DNA from: Chitinophaga jiangningensis
Lineage (GTDB): Bacteria > Bacteroidota > Bacteroidia > Chitinophagales > Chitinophagaceae
Direction: 5' to 3'
Length of the DNA stretch: 64,000 nt
Assembly: GCF_900142605.1 (NCBI RefSeq)
Contig: NZ_FRBL01000003.1
Location: 248,001 to 312,000 of the forward strand
In this document: piece by piece, positions 15,329 through 24,670 of the stretch
Layout: each line of letters starts with the position of its first letter
How positions within the stretch are numbered: the first letter of the stretch is position 1
Made by a program: the position numbers and the translations under genes
Notes under the pieces: generated by a model
Told to the model about the DNA's origin: nothing
What the model saw: the letters and a program-made list of their open reading frames with translations, nothing else
Database searches by the model: none

Positions 15329-17116
15329 ATGGCAGCAGTAGCAACTAAAGAACTACAGACTGCGATTCCCGGCGCTGAAAAGGTTTCGCTGGTATCGTGT
15401 AAAGTATTGATAGATGGGCAGGAGCTGGATCCGGCTATTCCGATCTTTAAAATTACCATCGAGAAGGAAGTAAACCGGATCCCTACCGCTATCCTCACGA
15501 TCCCTGATGGAGATGTGAGTTTGCAGGATTTCCCCGTGAGTAACAAGAACCTGTTCAAGCCCGGAAATAAAGTGGAAATACAACTGGGCTATGAAACCAA
15601 AACCGAATCGGTATTCAAAGGTATTGTAACTGCCCACGGCAGCCGTATTACCCGCCAAACCTCGCAGCTGGTGGTGACTTGTCGCGATACTGCCATTCAG
15701 ATGACCCTGGCCCGTAAAAATGCAGCTTTCTACGAAATGACGGACAGTGATATCGCTTCACAACTGATCGGCCAATATAACGGCTTAAAAGCGGATGTGG
15801 AGAGCACGGATATCCAGCACCTGCAATTGCTGCAATGTAATCTTACCGACTGGGATTTTGTGTTGGGAAGATTTGATGTACTCGGAATGTTTTGTACCGT
15901 CGAAGACGGAACGGTGTCGATTAAGAAACCCGATCTGAAGCAGGACAGAAAATTTGACGTAGTGTATGGCGCCACACTGATCGATTATCAGGCTAACATT
16001 GACGCACGTACGCAGGCTACCGCAGCAGAGGCCAGCAGCTGGGATTACAGCGCCCAGGCGCTGAATAATGGCGCAGGCGTGGACCCTTCGCTGAATGCGG
16101 CCGGTAACCTCGGTGCATCGGACCTGGCAGCCGCCATGGCGTTTGAATCGGAGATATTCGCATTTCCCGGCAAATGGACGGAAGCAGAATTGAAAGCACT
16201 GGCCGACGCCCGGTTGATCAAACGCAGACTGGCAGCCATTAAAGGAAATGTGCGCTTTCAGGGTACCAATAAAATCCTACCGAATGAATTTATCACCATC
16301 GGCGGAATAGGCGAACGCTTTAGCGGGCCGGTATTTGTAAGTGCTGTGAAGCACACATTTGAAGGAGGAGACTGGATCACCATGGTGAATTTTGGTATGG
16401 ACCCGGTTTGGTTTGCAGAGAAGATAAACCCCTGGCACCCCATGGCCTCGCAAGGGTTGATACCCGTTACGCAGGGCTTGTATAACGGTGTGGTTACCGA
16501 CATTGAAGATCCCGAAAATGAATTCAGGATAAGAGTAAAAATTCCGGTGATTGATGCAAAGGGAGAAGGCATCTGGGCTCGCATCGCTACGCTGGATGCA
16601 GGCAATAACAGAGGCACCTTTTTTCGCCCGGAGCTGAATGATGAAGTGGTGGTAGGCTTTATGGGCACCGACATGCGGGATGCAGTAGTGCTGGGAATGT
16701 TGCATAGCAGCTCACTTGCAGCACCGCTTACTCCCGCCAAAGATAATTACCAGAAAGGCTATGTATCTAAAACCAACTTCAAACTCATCTTCGATGATGA
16801 GAAAAAAAGCCTGACCATCGAATCCCCCAAGGGCAAGAAAATTACCGTCAGCGACGAAGATAAAATCCTGCAGCTGGAAGATGAGAACGGCAACCAGCTT
16901 ATCCTGGATGAGAAAGGCATCACCCTGAAAACAGACAAGGATATGCTGTTGGATGTAGGAGGTAAGTTTAACCTCAAATGTGGTGGCGACGCCAGCGCCG
17001 AAGCCATGAACCTGGCGCTGAAAGGAAGTTCCAAGGCGGGAATGGAAGCGGCACAGGTAGAAGTGAAGGGAAGTGGCCAAACGACCATCAAAGGCGGTAT
17101 GGTCATGATTAACTAA
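15329..17116 (+). CDS. VgrG-like spike protein (Pvc8-like)
   Basis: A 595-residue trimeric spike. Residues about 15-370 are the gp27-like hub (VSCKVLIDGQELDPAIPIFK, VEIQLGYETKTESVFKGIV, CNLTDWDFVLGRFDVLGMF, KGNVRFQGTNKILPNEFITI, SAVKHTFEGGDWITMVNFG). Residues about 385-470 are the gp5 OB-fold (GLYNGVVTDIEDPENEFRIR, ARIATLDAGNNRGTFFRPEL, DEVVVGFMG). The C-terminus (KITVSDEDKILQLEDENGNQ, LILDEKGITLKTDKDMLLDV) is the repetitive beta-helix needle, ending in a short Gly-rich region. No lysozyme or toxin extension is attached, so cargo is not carried as a VgrG fusion. The PAAR tip is encoded next. Confidence 0.93.
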   Translation: MAAVATKELQTAIPGAEKVSLVSCKVLIDGQELDPAIPIFKITIEKEVNRIPTAILTIPDGDVSLQDFPVSNKNLFKPGNKVEIQLGYETKTESVFKGIVTAHGSRITRQTSQLVVTCRDTAIQMTLARKNAAFYEMTDSDIASQLIGQYNGLKADVESTDIQHLQLLQCNLTDWDFVLGRFDVLGMFCTVEDGTVSIKKPDLKQDRKFDVVYGATLIDYQANIDARTQATAAEASSWDYSAQALNNGAGVDPSLNAAGNLGASDLAAAMAFESEIFAFPGKWTEAELKALADARLIKRRLAAIKGNVRFQGTNKILPNEFITIGGIGERFSGPVFVSAVKHTFEGGDWITMVNFGMDPVWFAEKINPWHPMASQGLIPVTQGLYNGVVTDIEDPENEFRIRVKIPVIDAKGEGIWARIATLDAGNNRGTFFRPELNDEVVVGFMGTDMRDAVVLGMLHSSSLAAPLTPAKDNYQKGYVSKTNFKLIFDDEKKSLTIESPKGKKITVSDEDKILQLEDENGNQLILDEKGITLKTDKDMLLDVGGKFNLKCGGDASAEAMNLALKGSSKAGMEAAQVEVKGSGQTTIKGGMVMIN

Positions 17117-17134
17117 CTATAAAAAAATATCGAT

Positions 17135-17434
17135 ATGGGTATGGCAGCAAGGATCACGGACATGCATACATGTCCGATGGTTACACCAGGAGTACCACCA
17201 ATACCACATGTAGGTGGCCCGATAGTTGGCCCCGGAGCGCCCACCGTTTTAATAGGCGGTATGCCGGCGGCAGTAATGGGAGATAACTGTGTATGTGTAG
17301 GGCCGCCGGATAGCATTGTGAAAGGCAGTGCTACGGTGATGATTGGCGGCAAACCAGCCGCCAGAATGGGAGATGCCACCGCACATGGTGGTACCATTGT
17401 ACTGGGTTGCCCTACCGTAATGATAGGAGGATAA
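17135..17434 (+). CDS. PAAR-domain spike tip (Pvc10-like)
   Basis: A 99-residue PAAR protein that caps the VgrG-like needle. It has the Gly/Pro-rich repeats of the family: DMHTCPMVTPGVPPIPHVGG, GPGAPTVLIGGMPAAVMGD, GSATVMIGGKPAARMGDATA and HGGTIVLGCPTVMIGG. His and Cys residues (H11, C13, H87, C93 by count from ATG 17135) are placed to bind the single metal ion of PAAR folds. It has no effector extension. It lies 18 bp after the spike gene. Confidence 0.95.
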   Translation: MGMAARITDMHTCPMVTPGVPPIPHVGGPIVGPGAPTVLIGGMPAAVMGDNCVCVGPPDSIVKGSATVMIGGKPAARMGDATAHGGTIVLGCPTVMIGG

Positions 17435-17480
17435 CTGAAATAAGCATTGTAAATATTAACCCCAAAAAATTTTTAACCCC

Positions 17481-17879
17481 ATGGCATCCTTTTACGGAAC
17501 CGGCTGGAGCTTTCCTCCTGCATTTGATAACGTGCCCGGCGAAGCGGCAACTGTCAGCGATCTTGTAGACATACAGGAAAGCCTGCAGATACTGCTGGGC
17601 ACGCGGCCGGGAGAGCGAATTATGCAGCCTGGATATGGCTGCAACCTCGACCAGCTATTGTTTGAGCCCCTTACGACTACCTTAAAAACCTATATGAAAC
17701 ACGTGATCGAATCCGCTATTCTGTACCATGAATCACGTATTAAGGTAGATACCGTTGAACTCTCGGAAAGCAGTGAAGTGGAAGGACTGGTGCTGATCCA
17801 GATCGCCTACACCGTGAGGGCTAACAACAGTCGCTTCAACTTCGTGTATCCCTATTATAAGAACGAGAAATCCGGTTGA
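17481..17879 (+). CDS. gp25-like baseplate wedge protein (Pvc9-like)
   Basis: A 132-residue protein of the GPW/gp25 family, part of the baseplate wedge that anchors sheath polymerisation. The signature is clear: GTGWSFPPAFDN, DLVDIQESLQILLGTRPGER, IMQPGYGCNLDQLLFEP and IESAILYHESRIKVDTVEL. It starts behind the leader AAAAAATTTTTAACCCC without a Shine-Dalgarno sequence. The next gene follows after 32 bp. Confidence 0.95.
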   Translation: MASFYGTGWSFPPAFDNVPGEAATVSDLVDIQESLQILLGTRPGERIMQPGYGCNLDQLLFEPLTTTLKTYMKHVIESAILYHESRIKVDTVELSESSEVEGLVLIQIAYTVRANNSRFNFVYPYYKNEKSG

Positions 17880-17911
17880 TACCAATTTATTAAACTATTA
17901 ATTCTACTAAA

Positions 17912-20900
17912 TTGTCGTCCAATTGTTCACATAAGAATCCATTGCTGCATAGCGGTACTTCCCGGTACAACCGGGTACTGGCCGCGCTGGAGCCCTCTTT
18001 TGCCAGGGTGGATGAAAGAAGCATGAGCGACTTAATCCTCTTCGCCAAAGCATATAGCCGGCAGCTTAATTTCTTCAATGCTGCCAACGAGCAGGATGGA
18101 AACTGGCTCCCGCTCATGCAAATGGATGTCAGCGTTATCCTCGCCACGCTGGCTAACCAGGATATTGCCGGTTACAGGCAGTTGCTCAGGCAGCAGCTCC
18201 GGTATCTCGCCGATAAAAAAAATGAAAAAGCCACCGACCTGGTCCATAGGTTTTCCTTCCTGTTTGATTTTACCTGGAGCTGGCTGTATGAGCTGGATAC
18301 CCAGCTACGGCTGCTGCCCGACCAATGGCCCTTTAAATCCTGGCTCACTAACGTGATCGGCAACACGCTCAGCACACAGCGTCATAAACTGAACGCCTGG
18401 TACCAACAGGCTTCGCTGATGGGCTGTATTACCGACCAGTACGACCCAACAGCCTACCTGCCCGTTACCCGACCGGTGCCTTTTCGTGTAGACGCAGCCG
18501 GTAGCCTCCGCGTGCAGAAATGGGAAGCTGCCTGGTCGCTCGGTTCCAGCGGTGCCGGCTTTCATTTGCAGGGGGCAGCTGTGGCCGACCGAATCCGCTT
18601 TGCCGCCACCAATAACCTGTTTACCGGCATCTTCGACGCGATCTTTAAACAGGCCAGCCTGATCGCCCAGCATGCCGCTAAAAGTCTGGAAGCAGCCGTG
18701 ACCGACTTCCCCGCCCATACGCCACATTATACGCTCTTCCTCACTTTTCTGAAGCTATTCCGCTTTGCGCAGGAGGAACTGAATACCTTTACCGGCAGGC
18801 ACCTTGATTTTTATTATAAAGATATACTGCAGCTTACGCCTGCGCCGGCCACACCTGATGCCACACACCTGATGGTGGAATTGCAAAAAAATGCAAAAGA
18901 TTATCTGCTGGAAGCCGGCACGCTCTTTAAGGGAGGAAAAGATGCCGCAGGCAACGTACAATTATACGCCACCGATAAAGATGTGCTGATCACGCAGGCT
19001 ATGGTAGCGGATATACGGGGTGTTACCGCTTTACCCAAAACGCACCCGAATCCAGGAATATACGCCAGCAGGGTAGCCAATAGTATGGATGGACTGGGTA
19101 CACCACTGGCAGCTGACACCAGCTGGCAGCCTTTTGGCGTAGTTAGTGAAGCTACACGTACTTTTACAGGTTGCGCCATAGCTTCGCCCTTGCTGCTCAT
19201 GAAAGAGGGGGAGAGAAAAGCGGTGGTTACCTTCAAATCCAGGAGTAATTTTCCACAGCACGAGGGCGTATATGACCTGGATGCACAAATGCAGTTTACC
19301 GGCCCTTCCGGATGGATGAATGCCAGTGGCGAATTTTGGGCCGATGAATCGTGGCAGACGCCGGTATACCAGTTTGGCTATGGCGCAGGATTGTCAGCCG
19401 CACAGGATCCTGTAGTACCATACAACCCTGCCATTCATGGTGGCAATTACAATACCCCGTTTCCGATACTGCGCTTCAGGTTTAGGGCGATGTCGCCCCA
19501 GGCAGCTTTACTGTTGGAGCAATGGGAGAACACTATCCTGAGTGAAGTGGAGATTGATGTAACAGTAACGGGTATACGACAATTGAATATATATAGTGAA
19601 TCAGGGCGCCTGGATATTTCCAAGCCTTTTCAGCCATTCGGCTTTGCGCCTTATGTTGGAAGTGCCTGCACGATCGGGAATGATGAAATTTTTATAAAGC
19701 CCAATGCGCATGTTAAACTGAACATCACCTGGGATAATGTGCCGCAACCGGAAGGCATCGTAAACCATACCGGCAGATGGAAAACCGTGGAATCGAAAGT
19801 AGATAATAAAACCATCACCATTACCGAACCTGATACAGAACCGTATGATGGAGAGGACTTTATCAACGAGGCGGGTGACCCGGCTACCAACACGCCATTT
19901 GCTTATATTGAAGTCCTGAAAAATGGCAACTGGCAGTTTGTAAACAGCGGGGCACTTTTCTGCCCGCGGGAGTACTTTGGAAATACGCTGATGGATAAAC
20001 TAAGGGGCAAAATTACTGATCCGGATTTTCTGGATACCTACCCCGCAGCAACCAATGATTTAATATACCCTTCCAGTTTGGGTTTTATTTCGGAAACCCT
20101 GCTGCCGCCAACATTGGATAAGCCCTCCACCTATGATGCCGGTACCAAAAATGGATTTGCACGGATCATATTGCAAAAAGACCTGGGTCATAAAGATTAT
20201 CAGCGCCGCTTTGCCTATCAGGCCGGCAAACAGCGACTTTTACCACTGGAGCCATACATCCCGACAGCAAAGAGCATTACGGCAGATTATACCGCCACAC
20301 AAACGTTGAAGGCGGGTATGGCAGCTGAACTACCCGGCGCATTTTATTCGTTGCATTCATTTGGCGAAAGAGAAGAAACAAGTTCCTGGCGGATGCTTCC
20401 GCCTGTAGAAGCAGCAGGGCAGCTATACATAGGCCTGGATAAGGTTATTCCTGCAACTGCCATTCCCATACTCTTTCGTATCAGTGAAGGCAGTGCCAAT
20501 CCGCTGGTTGCCAGTCAGCCTGTACGCTGGCAATGGCTTTCAAGCACAGGCCAGTGGGAGGACTTTAGTAATGTGGCCGTGCAGGACGACACCAACGGAC
20601 TGCTTCGTAACGGTATCATTACTTTTAGCCTGCCGGCTAATATTGGGATTAACCCGGCACTGATGGGGGGTAAATATTGCTGGATCAGAGCCCTGGTAAC
20701 TGCTAACCCGGATGCGATCAGTAACCTGATCAGCCTGAGTGCACAGGCCGTTCGCGTCCACTGGACAAACAATGGTACCAGCGTGCCTTATACCGTCGCG
20801 GCCCCGGCCGGAACCATCCAGAAATTGATAACACCGGCATCTGCCATAAAAAAAATAACACAACCTACCGCCAGCACAGGCGGGAAAGGGGAAGAAAAAC

Positions 20901-21562
20901 CTGCACAATTTCGTATGCGCGTAAGCGAAAGGTTGCGCCACAAATCAAGGGCGGTTACCATCTGGGATTATGAACACCTGGTGCTGGAAAAATTCCCTGA
21001 AATCTTTCGTGTCAAATGCCTGAATCATACCGCCGCTTCAGCTGCCAATACCAGCGAAATGGCGCCGGGAAACGTGGTCATCATTCCCATACCTGATTTA
21101 TCACGTATTCCGGCCAGCAACCCACAACGCCCGCTTACCAGTGTAGATACACTTACATCTGTTGAATCCTATCTCAAACAAATAGCCGGTAGCTTCGTGA
21201 ATATCAAAGTATGTAATCCGGTATTTGAGGAAGTAGTGATCAGTTGCGAGGTGCAATACAAAGATGGGAATATTGCGGCCAATACCCTCCGGTTGCTCAA
21301 AGATTTCCGCGCTTTCTTAAGTCCGTGGATATACGATACCAGTGTGCAACCTGAGTTTGGTGGCAAAATTAGCAAAAGTACCCTGGTAAATATGCTGGAA
21401 GGACTTCCATACGTGGAATATATCCTACACCTGAAACTCTTCCTGCGAAAGGATGATCACATCATCCTGAAAGATGTGGAAGAAATCACCACGTCCTCCG
21501 CGCGGAGTATGCTGGTGTGCGCCCCTGACGATGTGCAAATGATAACCCCGGTAAACTTTTAA
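17912..21562 (+). CDS. Baseplate protein, Pvc11-like (gp6/J family), TTG start
   Basis: A 1216-residue baseplate wedge protein. The N-terminal domain (GTSRYNRVLAALEPSFARVD, ERSMSDLILFAKAYSRQLNF) is that of Pvc11/Afp11, and the C-terminal part contains the baseplate-J-like segment AQFRMRVSERLRHKSRAVTI, WDYEHLVLEKFPEIFRVKCL, NVVIIPIPDLSR and EVVISCEVQYKDGN. The frame is closed by TAA at 17891-17893 and has no ATG or GTG before the conserved N-terminus. The only usable start is TTG 17912; the first ATG, near 18024, would remove the conserved GTSRYNRVLA block. The stop is 3 bp before the next ATG, so the two large baseplate genes are coupled. Confidence 0.9.
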   Translation: MSSNCSHKNPLLHSGTSRYNRVLAALEPSFARVDERSMSDLILFAKAYSRQLNFFNAANEQDGNWLPLMQMDVSVILATLANQDIAGYRQLLRQQLRYLADKKNEKATDLVHRFSFLFDFTWSWLYELDTQLRLLPDQWPFKSWLTNVIGNTLSTQRHKLNAWYQQASLMGCITDQYDPTAYLPVTRPVPFRVDAAGSLRVQKWEAAWSLGSSGAGFHLQGAAVADRIRFAATNNLFTGIFDAIFKQASLIAQHAAKSLEAAVTDFPAHTPHYTLFLTFLKLFRFAQEELNTFTGRHLDFYYKDILQLTPAPATPDATHLMVELQKNAKDYLLEAGTLFKGGKDAAGNVQLYATDKDVLITQAMVADIRGVTALPKTHPNPGIYASRVANSMDGLGTPLAADTSWQPFGVVSEATRTFTGCAIASPLLLMKEGERKAVVTFKSRSNFPQHEGVYDLDAQMQFTGPSGWMNASGEFWADESWQTPVYQFGYGAGLSAAQDPVVPYNPAIHGGNYNTPFPILRFRFRAMSPQAALLLEQWENTILSEVEIDVTVTGIRQLNIYSESGRLDISKPFQPFGFAPYVGSACTIGNDEIFIKPNAHVKLNITWDNVPQPEGIVNHTGRWKTVESKVDNKTITITEPDTEPYDGEDFINEAGDPATNTPFAYIEVLKNGNWQFVNSGALFCPREYFGNTLMDKLRGKITDPDFLDTYPAATNDLIYPSSLGFISETLLPPTLDKPSTYDAGTKNGFARIILQKDLGHKDYQRRFAYQAGKQRLLPLEPYIPTAKSITADYTATQTLKAGMAAELPGAFYSLHSFGEREETSSWRMLPPVEAAGQLYIGLDKVIPATAIPILFRISEGSANPLVASQPVRWQWLSSTGQWEDFSNVAVQDDTNGLLRNGIITFSLPANIGINPALMGGKYCWIRALVTANPDAISNLISLSAQAVRVHWTNNGTSVPYTVAAPAGTIQKLITPASAIKKITQPTASTGGKGEEKPAQFRMRVSERLRHKSRAVTIWDYEHLVLEKFPEIFRVKCLNHTAASAANTSEMAPGNVVIIPIPDLSRIPASNPQRPLTSVDTLTSVESYLKQIAGSFVNIKVCNPVFEEVVISCEVQYKDGNIAANTLRLLKDFRAFLSPWIYDTSVQPEFGGKISKSTLVNMLEGLPYVEYILHLKLFLRKDDHIILKDVEEITTSSARSMLVCAPDDVQMITPVNF

Positions 21563-21565
21563 ATT

Positions 21566-24500
21566 ATGGCAACAGGAGAAAATATTATTATCAAATCCCG
21601 GCAGCTGCCTGCAGCGGCGGACTTTCATTACCTCCGCGAGGAAGGGCTGCGCTACATCGAAAGTATGGGCAGCAGCTTGTGGACGGACTATAACGTACAT
21701 GATCCGGGCATTACCATGCTGGAAGCCCTTTGCTACGCGATTACAGAACTTACCTACCGCACCGGCTTTGATGTGAAGGACCTGCTCACCAATATGGACG
21801 GCAATATGACACAGCCGTTTTTTACAGCCAGGGAAATCCTTAGCGCAGCGCCACTCACCATCACCGATTACCGCAAGCTCTTAATAGATATTGACGGCGT
21901 AGCCAATGCATGGGTGTTCCCCGTGAATAACCTGGAAAACGCGCCGGCATGGATCAGCGCCAAAGGCGCTACCGAAGTGCCTTTGTATCCGGATTGCAAA
22001 GCAGCTGCTTTGTCGTTTGAGCCTACACATCATGATCCCGTTAGCTTGCGCGGCTTGTATCATGTGCGGCTGGACCTCGACAGTACCGACGAATACGGTG
22101 ACCTGAATATGGGTGACATCGATTTTACCTTGCAGCGCAAGGCCATCAGTGGCGCTAAAATCACCTGCCTGTTCCCCACTGTGGATCAGGTGGATTATAT
22201 GCAGCTGGTTACGTACGGCATGCGTATGCCCGACAAGGTAGAGGTATATGTGACAGAACACAATGGGGCCGGCGTTCCGCTACGGTGGAAGGTATACCTG
22301 GAATATAAAAACACGGATAACCTCACCTTCACTTTTCAATACGAAACAGTAGTGGCCATCCGTGTGCCGGTGGAAGAAGGGGAGACCAAAGAATTCGAGG
22401 AAATAATTAAGGAAGAACTGGAAGTGCAGAGCATACAACAGCGCATCATGACGTTGTATTGCCAGAAGATGCAGCTTACCCATAACATCCTGAAACAGGT
22501 ATGGGCCACGCTGCACAGCAACAGGAACCTGAGCGAAGACTGGTGGACGGTAGATACGATTTCAGCCACCCCCGTAGCATTTTGTGCTGATATTGATGTG
22601 TTGCCGGAAACGGACATTGACCTTGTTTATGCGAAGCTGGTGACAGCACTCGAACACTACTGCAATCCCCCTATCAACTTTTATAGTTTAAAAGAGATGC
22701 AGGCCATGCAACTCAGTACAGAAAAGATTTTTGAAGGGCCTGCACTTAAAAATGGATTTCTCCTCGATAAAGATATAGCACGCGCAGAAATCAGGAATAA
22801 ACTCCTGGGCAGCGAAGTGATGGAAGCCATCATGAAAATTGAAGGGGTGATAGCGGTGCGCAACCTGGTAATGACTGCCTACGACGATAGAGGCAGGGCC
22901 GTACTTCCCGGTCAGCAATGGCTCCTGCAGCTACAAACGGACCATAAGCCGGTGGCAGATATGGAGCGCAGCAAAATTATTTTCTATAAAAACCAGGTGC
23001 CGTTTCATATCAACGCCCTGGAAGCTGCTGATACAGTATTGTATTTAAGAGGCTTGTCGCGCAACGCAAAGATCAGCAGCAGCGAGCTCAATTTTACCTT
23101 ACCAAACGGCAGATACCTCGAACTCCAGCAGTACAGTTCCCTGCAACATGACCTGCCTGAAATTTATGGCGTAGGCCCCGCCGGCCTGCCGGATGCAGCT
23201 TCTGCGGAACATAAAGCCAGGGCTAAACAACTAAAGGCTTACCTGATGTTTTATGACCAGCTGTTAGCCGGATTCTTTGCCCAGCTGCATCATGCAAAAG
23301 ACCTGATGAGCCTGGATGCCAATGTCACGACTTCTTATTTCCAGCAGTTCCTGCACGACTGGAAAGATGACCAGGAAACCGGTATCCACAATATCCACGA
23401 GATTTATGCGAACCCCGGATTATTGCAGCAGGCGCTGGAGCTGCCGGTAAAAGAGGAACCACTAACGGTAACGATGCTACGTAATCAACTCGTGGAAACG
23501 CAGCAGCAGCGATACGATCGCCGTAACCGTTTTCTGGACCACCTCATCGCGCGATTTGCGGAAACGTTTAATGATTATGTGCTCACCCGCTTTGCCTCCC
23601 GCAGCGCCGCAGGAGAGGAGGAGCTGATTGCCGACAAGATCAGGTTTATCAAAGACTACCCCAAAACCAGCCTCGGCAGAGGACAAGGCGTTGATATTAC
23701 CGCAGGGGTTTGGAACACGGATAATATGTCGGGCCTGCAGCGCCGCATAGGACGCCTCTCCGGCATCAACCAGCCCGGTTATCGCAGCCTGTTCCAGTTT
23801 TCCGCACCTGTGGTGAAGGAAGACAGTAATGGCTTCTTCTCCTTTGTGATAGGTGATAATCCGGATGGTACCGGCCGGCAATACCTGAAGCCGGAAGTTT
23901 CGCTGGGCACTGAAAAAGAAGCCTGGCAGGTAGTAAATGAGATATACAGGCATATGACCATCCGGGAACTTTATACGGTAGTGCCACGGGATGGAGAATA
24001 CGTGATAAAACTGACTATTCCGGAATCTGAAATCGTCGCTGTTTCCCCGGATGTATATAGCACCGAAGCGGAAGCAAAAGCTTTGCTGGAACTGATGTTA
24101 AAAAAGTTTCAGCTGCCGCCGGACAGCGAAACGCTGCATGTGATAGAGCATTTCATGCTGCGGCCACGCTTTACCCCGGCCGCTGTGGAAGGTATTCCCG
24201 GCGCCGATTTATACAGCCTGATGGAAGTATGCCTGCCAGACGACTGTACCTTTTGCGGGGAAGAAGATCCTTATTCCTTCCGCATATCGGTGGTGCTGCC
24301 ATACTGGCCGGAGCGTTTCCGGGAAGCAGGCTACCGCACGTACTTTGAGCGGATGGTGCGCATGGAATGCCCGGCGCATATACATGCTAAAATTTGCTGG
24401 GTAAATTATGCCACCATGCACCGGCTGGAATCAGCACACCAGCAATGGCTGGCCGCGTTGAAAGACTATCACGCTTTCATCACCCCGGATACGAAAGTGC

Positions 24501-24646
24501 AATCCAGGTTAATGTTTGCCAGCAACCAGCTGGTGGCGGTGATGAAGGACCTGAGCAGCGTATATCCGGAGGCCACCCTGCACAATTGCGCCGAAGGCAC
24601 TGCTAACCCGGTGCTGTTAGGCCAAACCAGTCTCGGTTCATTCTAA
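21566..24646 (+). CDS. Baseplate protein, Pvc12-like
   Basis: A 1026-residue protein that follows Pvc11 in every Afp/PVC-type cluster. Its start is diagnostic: LREEGLRYIESMGSSLWTDY, NVHDPGITMLEALCYAITEL, TYRTGFDVKDLL. The middle contains AYLMFYDQLLAGFFAQLHHA and LMSLDANVTTSYFQ, and the C-terminus has MLRPRF, DPYSFRISVVLPYWPERFRE and ECPAHIHAKICWV, as in known homologues. It probably forms the outer baseplate ring and the attachment site for fibres. It starts 3 bp after the Pvc11-like stop. Confidence 0.9.
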   Translation: MATGENIIIKSRQLPAAADFHYLREEGLRYIESMGSSLWTDYNVHDPGITMLEALCYAITELTYRTGFDVKDLLTNMDGNMTQPFFTAREILSAAPLTITDYRKLLIDIDGVANAWVFPVNNLENAPAWISAKGATEVPLYPDCKAAALSFEPTHHDPVSLRGLYHVRLDLDSTDEYGDLNMGDIDFTLQRKAISGAKITCLFPTVDQVDYMQLVTYGMRMPDKVEVYVTEHNGAGVPLRWKVYLEYKNTDNLTFTFQYETVVAIRVPVEEGETKEFEEIIKEELEVQSIQQRIMTLYCQKMQLTHNILKQVWATLHSNRNLSEDWWTVDTISATPVAFCADIDVLPETDIDLVYAKLVTALEHYCNPPINFYSLKEMQAMQLSTEKIFEGPALKNGFLLDKDIARAEIRNKLLGSEVMEAIMKIEGVIAVRNLVMTAYDDRGRAVLPGQQWLLQLQTDHKPVADMERSKIIFYKNQVPFHINALEAADTVLYLRGLSRNAKISSSELNFTLPNGRYLELQQYSSLQHDLPEIYGVGPAGLPDAASAEHKARAKQLKAYLMFYDQLLAGFFAQLHHAKDLMSLDANVTTSYFQQFLHDWKDDQETGIHNIHEIYANPGLLQQALELPVKEEPLTVTMLRNQLVETQQQRYDRRNRFLDHLIARFAETFNDYVLTRFASRSAAGEEELIADKIRFIKDYPKTSLGRGQGVDITAGVWNTDNMSGLQRRIGRLSGINQPGYRSLFQFSAPVVKEDSNGFFSFVIGDNPDGTGRQYLKPEVSLGTEKEAWQVVNEIYRHMTIRELYTVVPRDGEYVIKLTIPESEIVAVSPDVYSTEAEAKALLELMLKKFQLPPDSETLHVIEHFMLRPRFTPAAVEGIPGADLYSLMEVCLPDDCTFCGEEDPYSFRISVVLPYWPERFREAGYRTYFERMVRMECPAHIHAKICWVNYATMHRLESAHQQWLAALKDYHAFITPDTKVQSRLMFASNQLVAVMKDLSSVYPEATLHNCAEGTANPVLLGQTSLGSF

Positions 24647-24670
24647 TTCAATTTTCAAAATTTTCATCCC

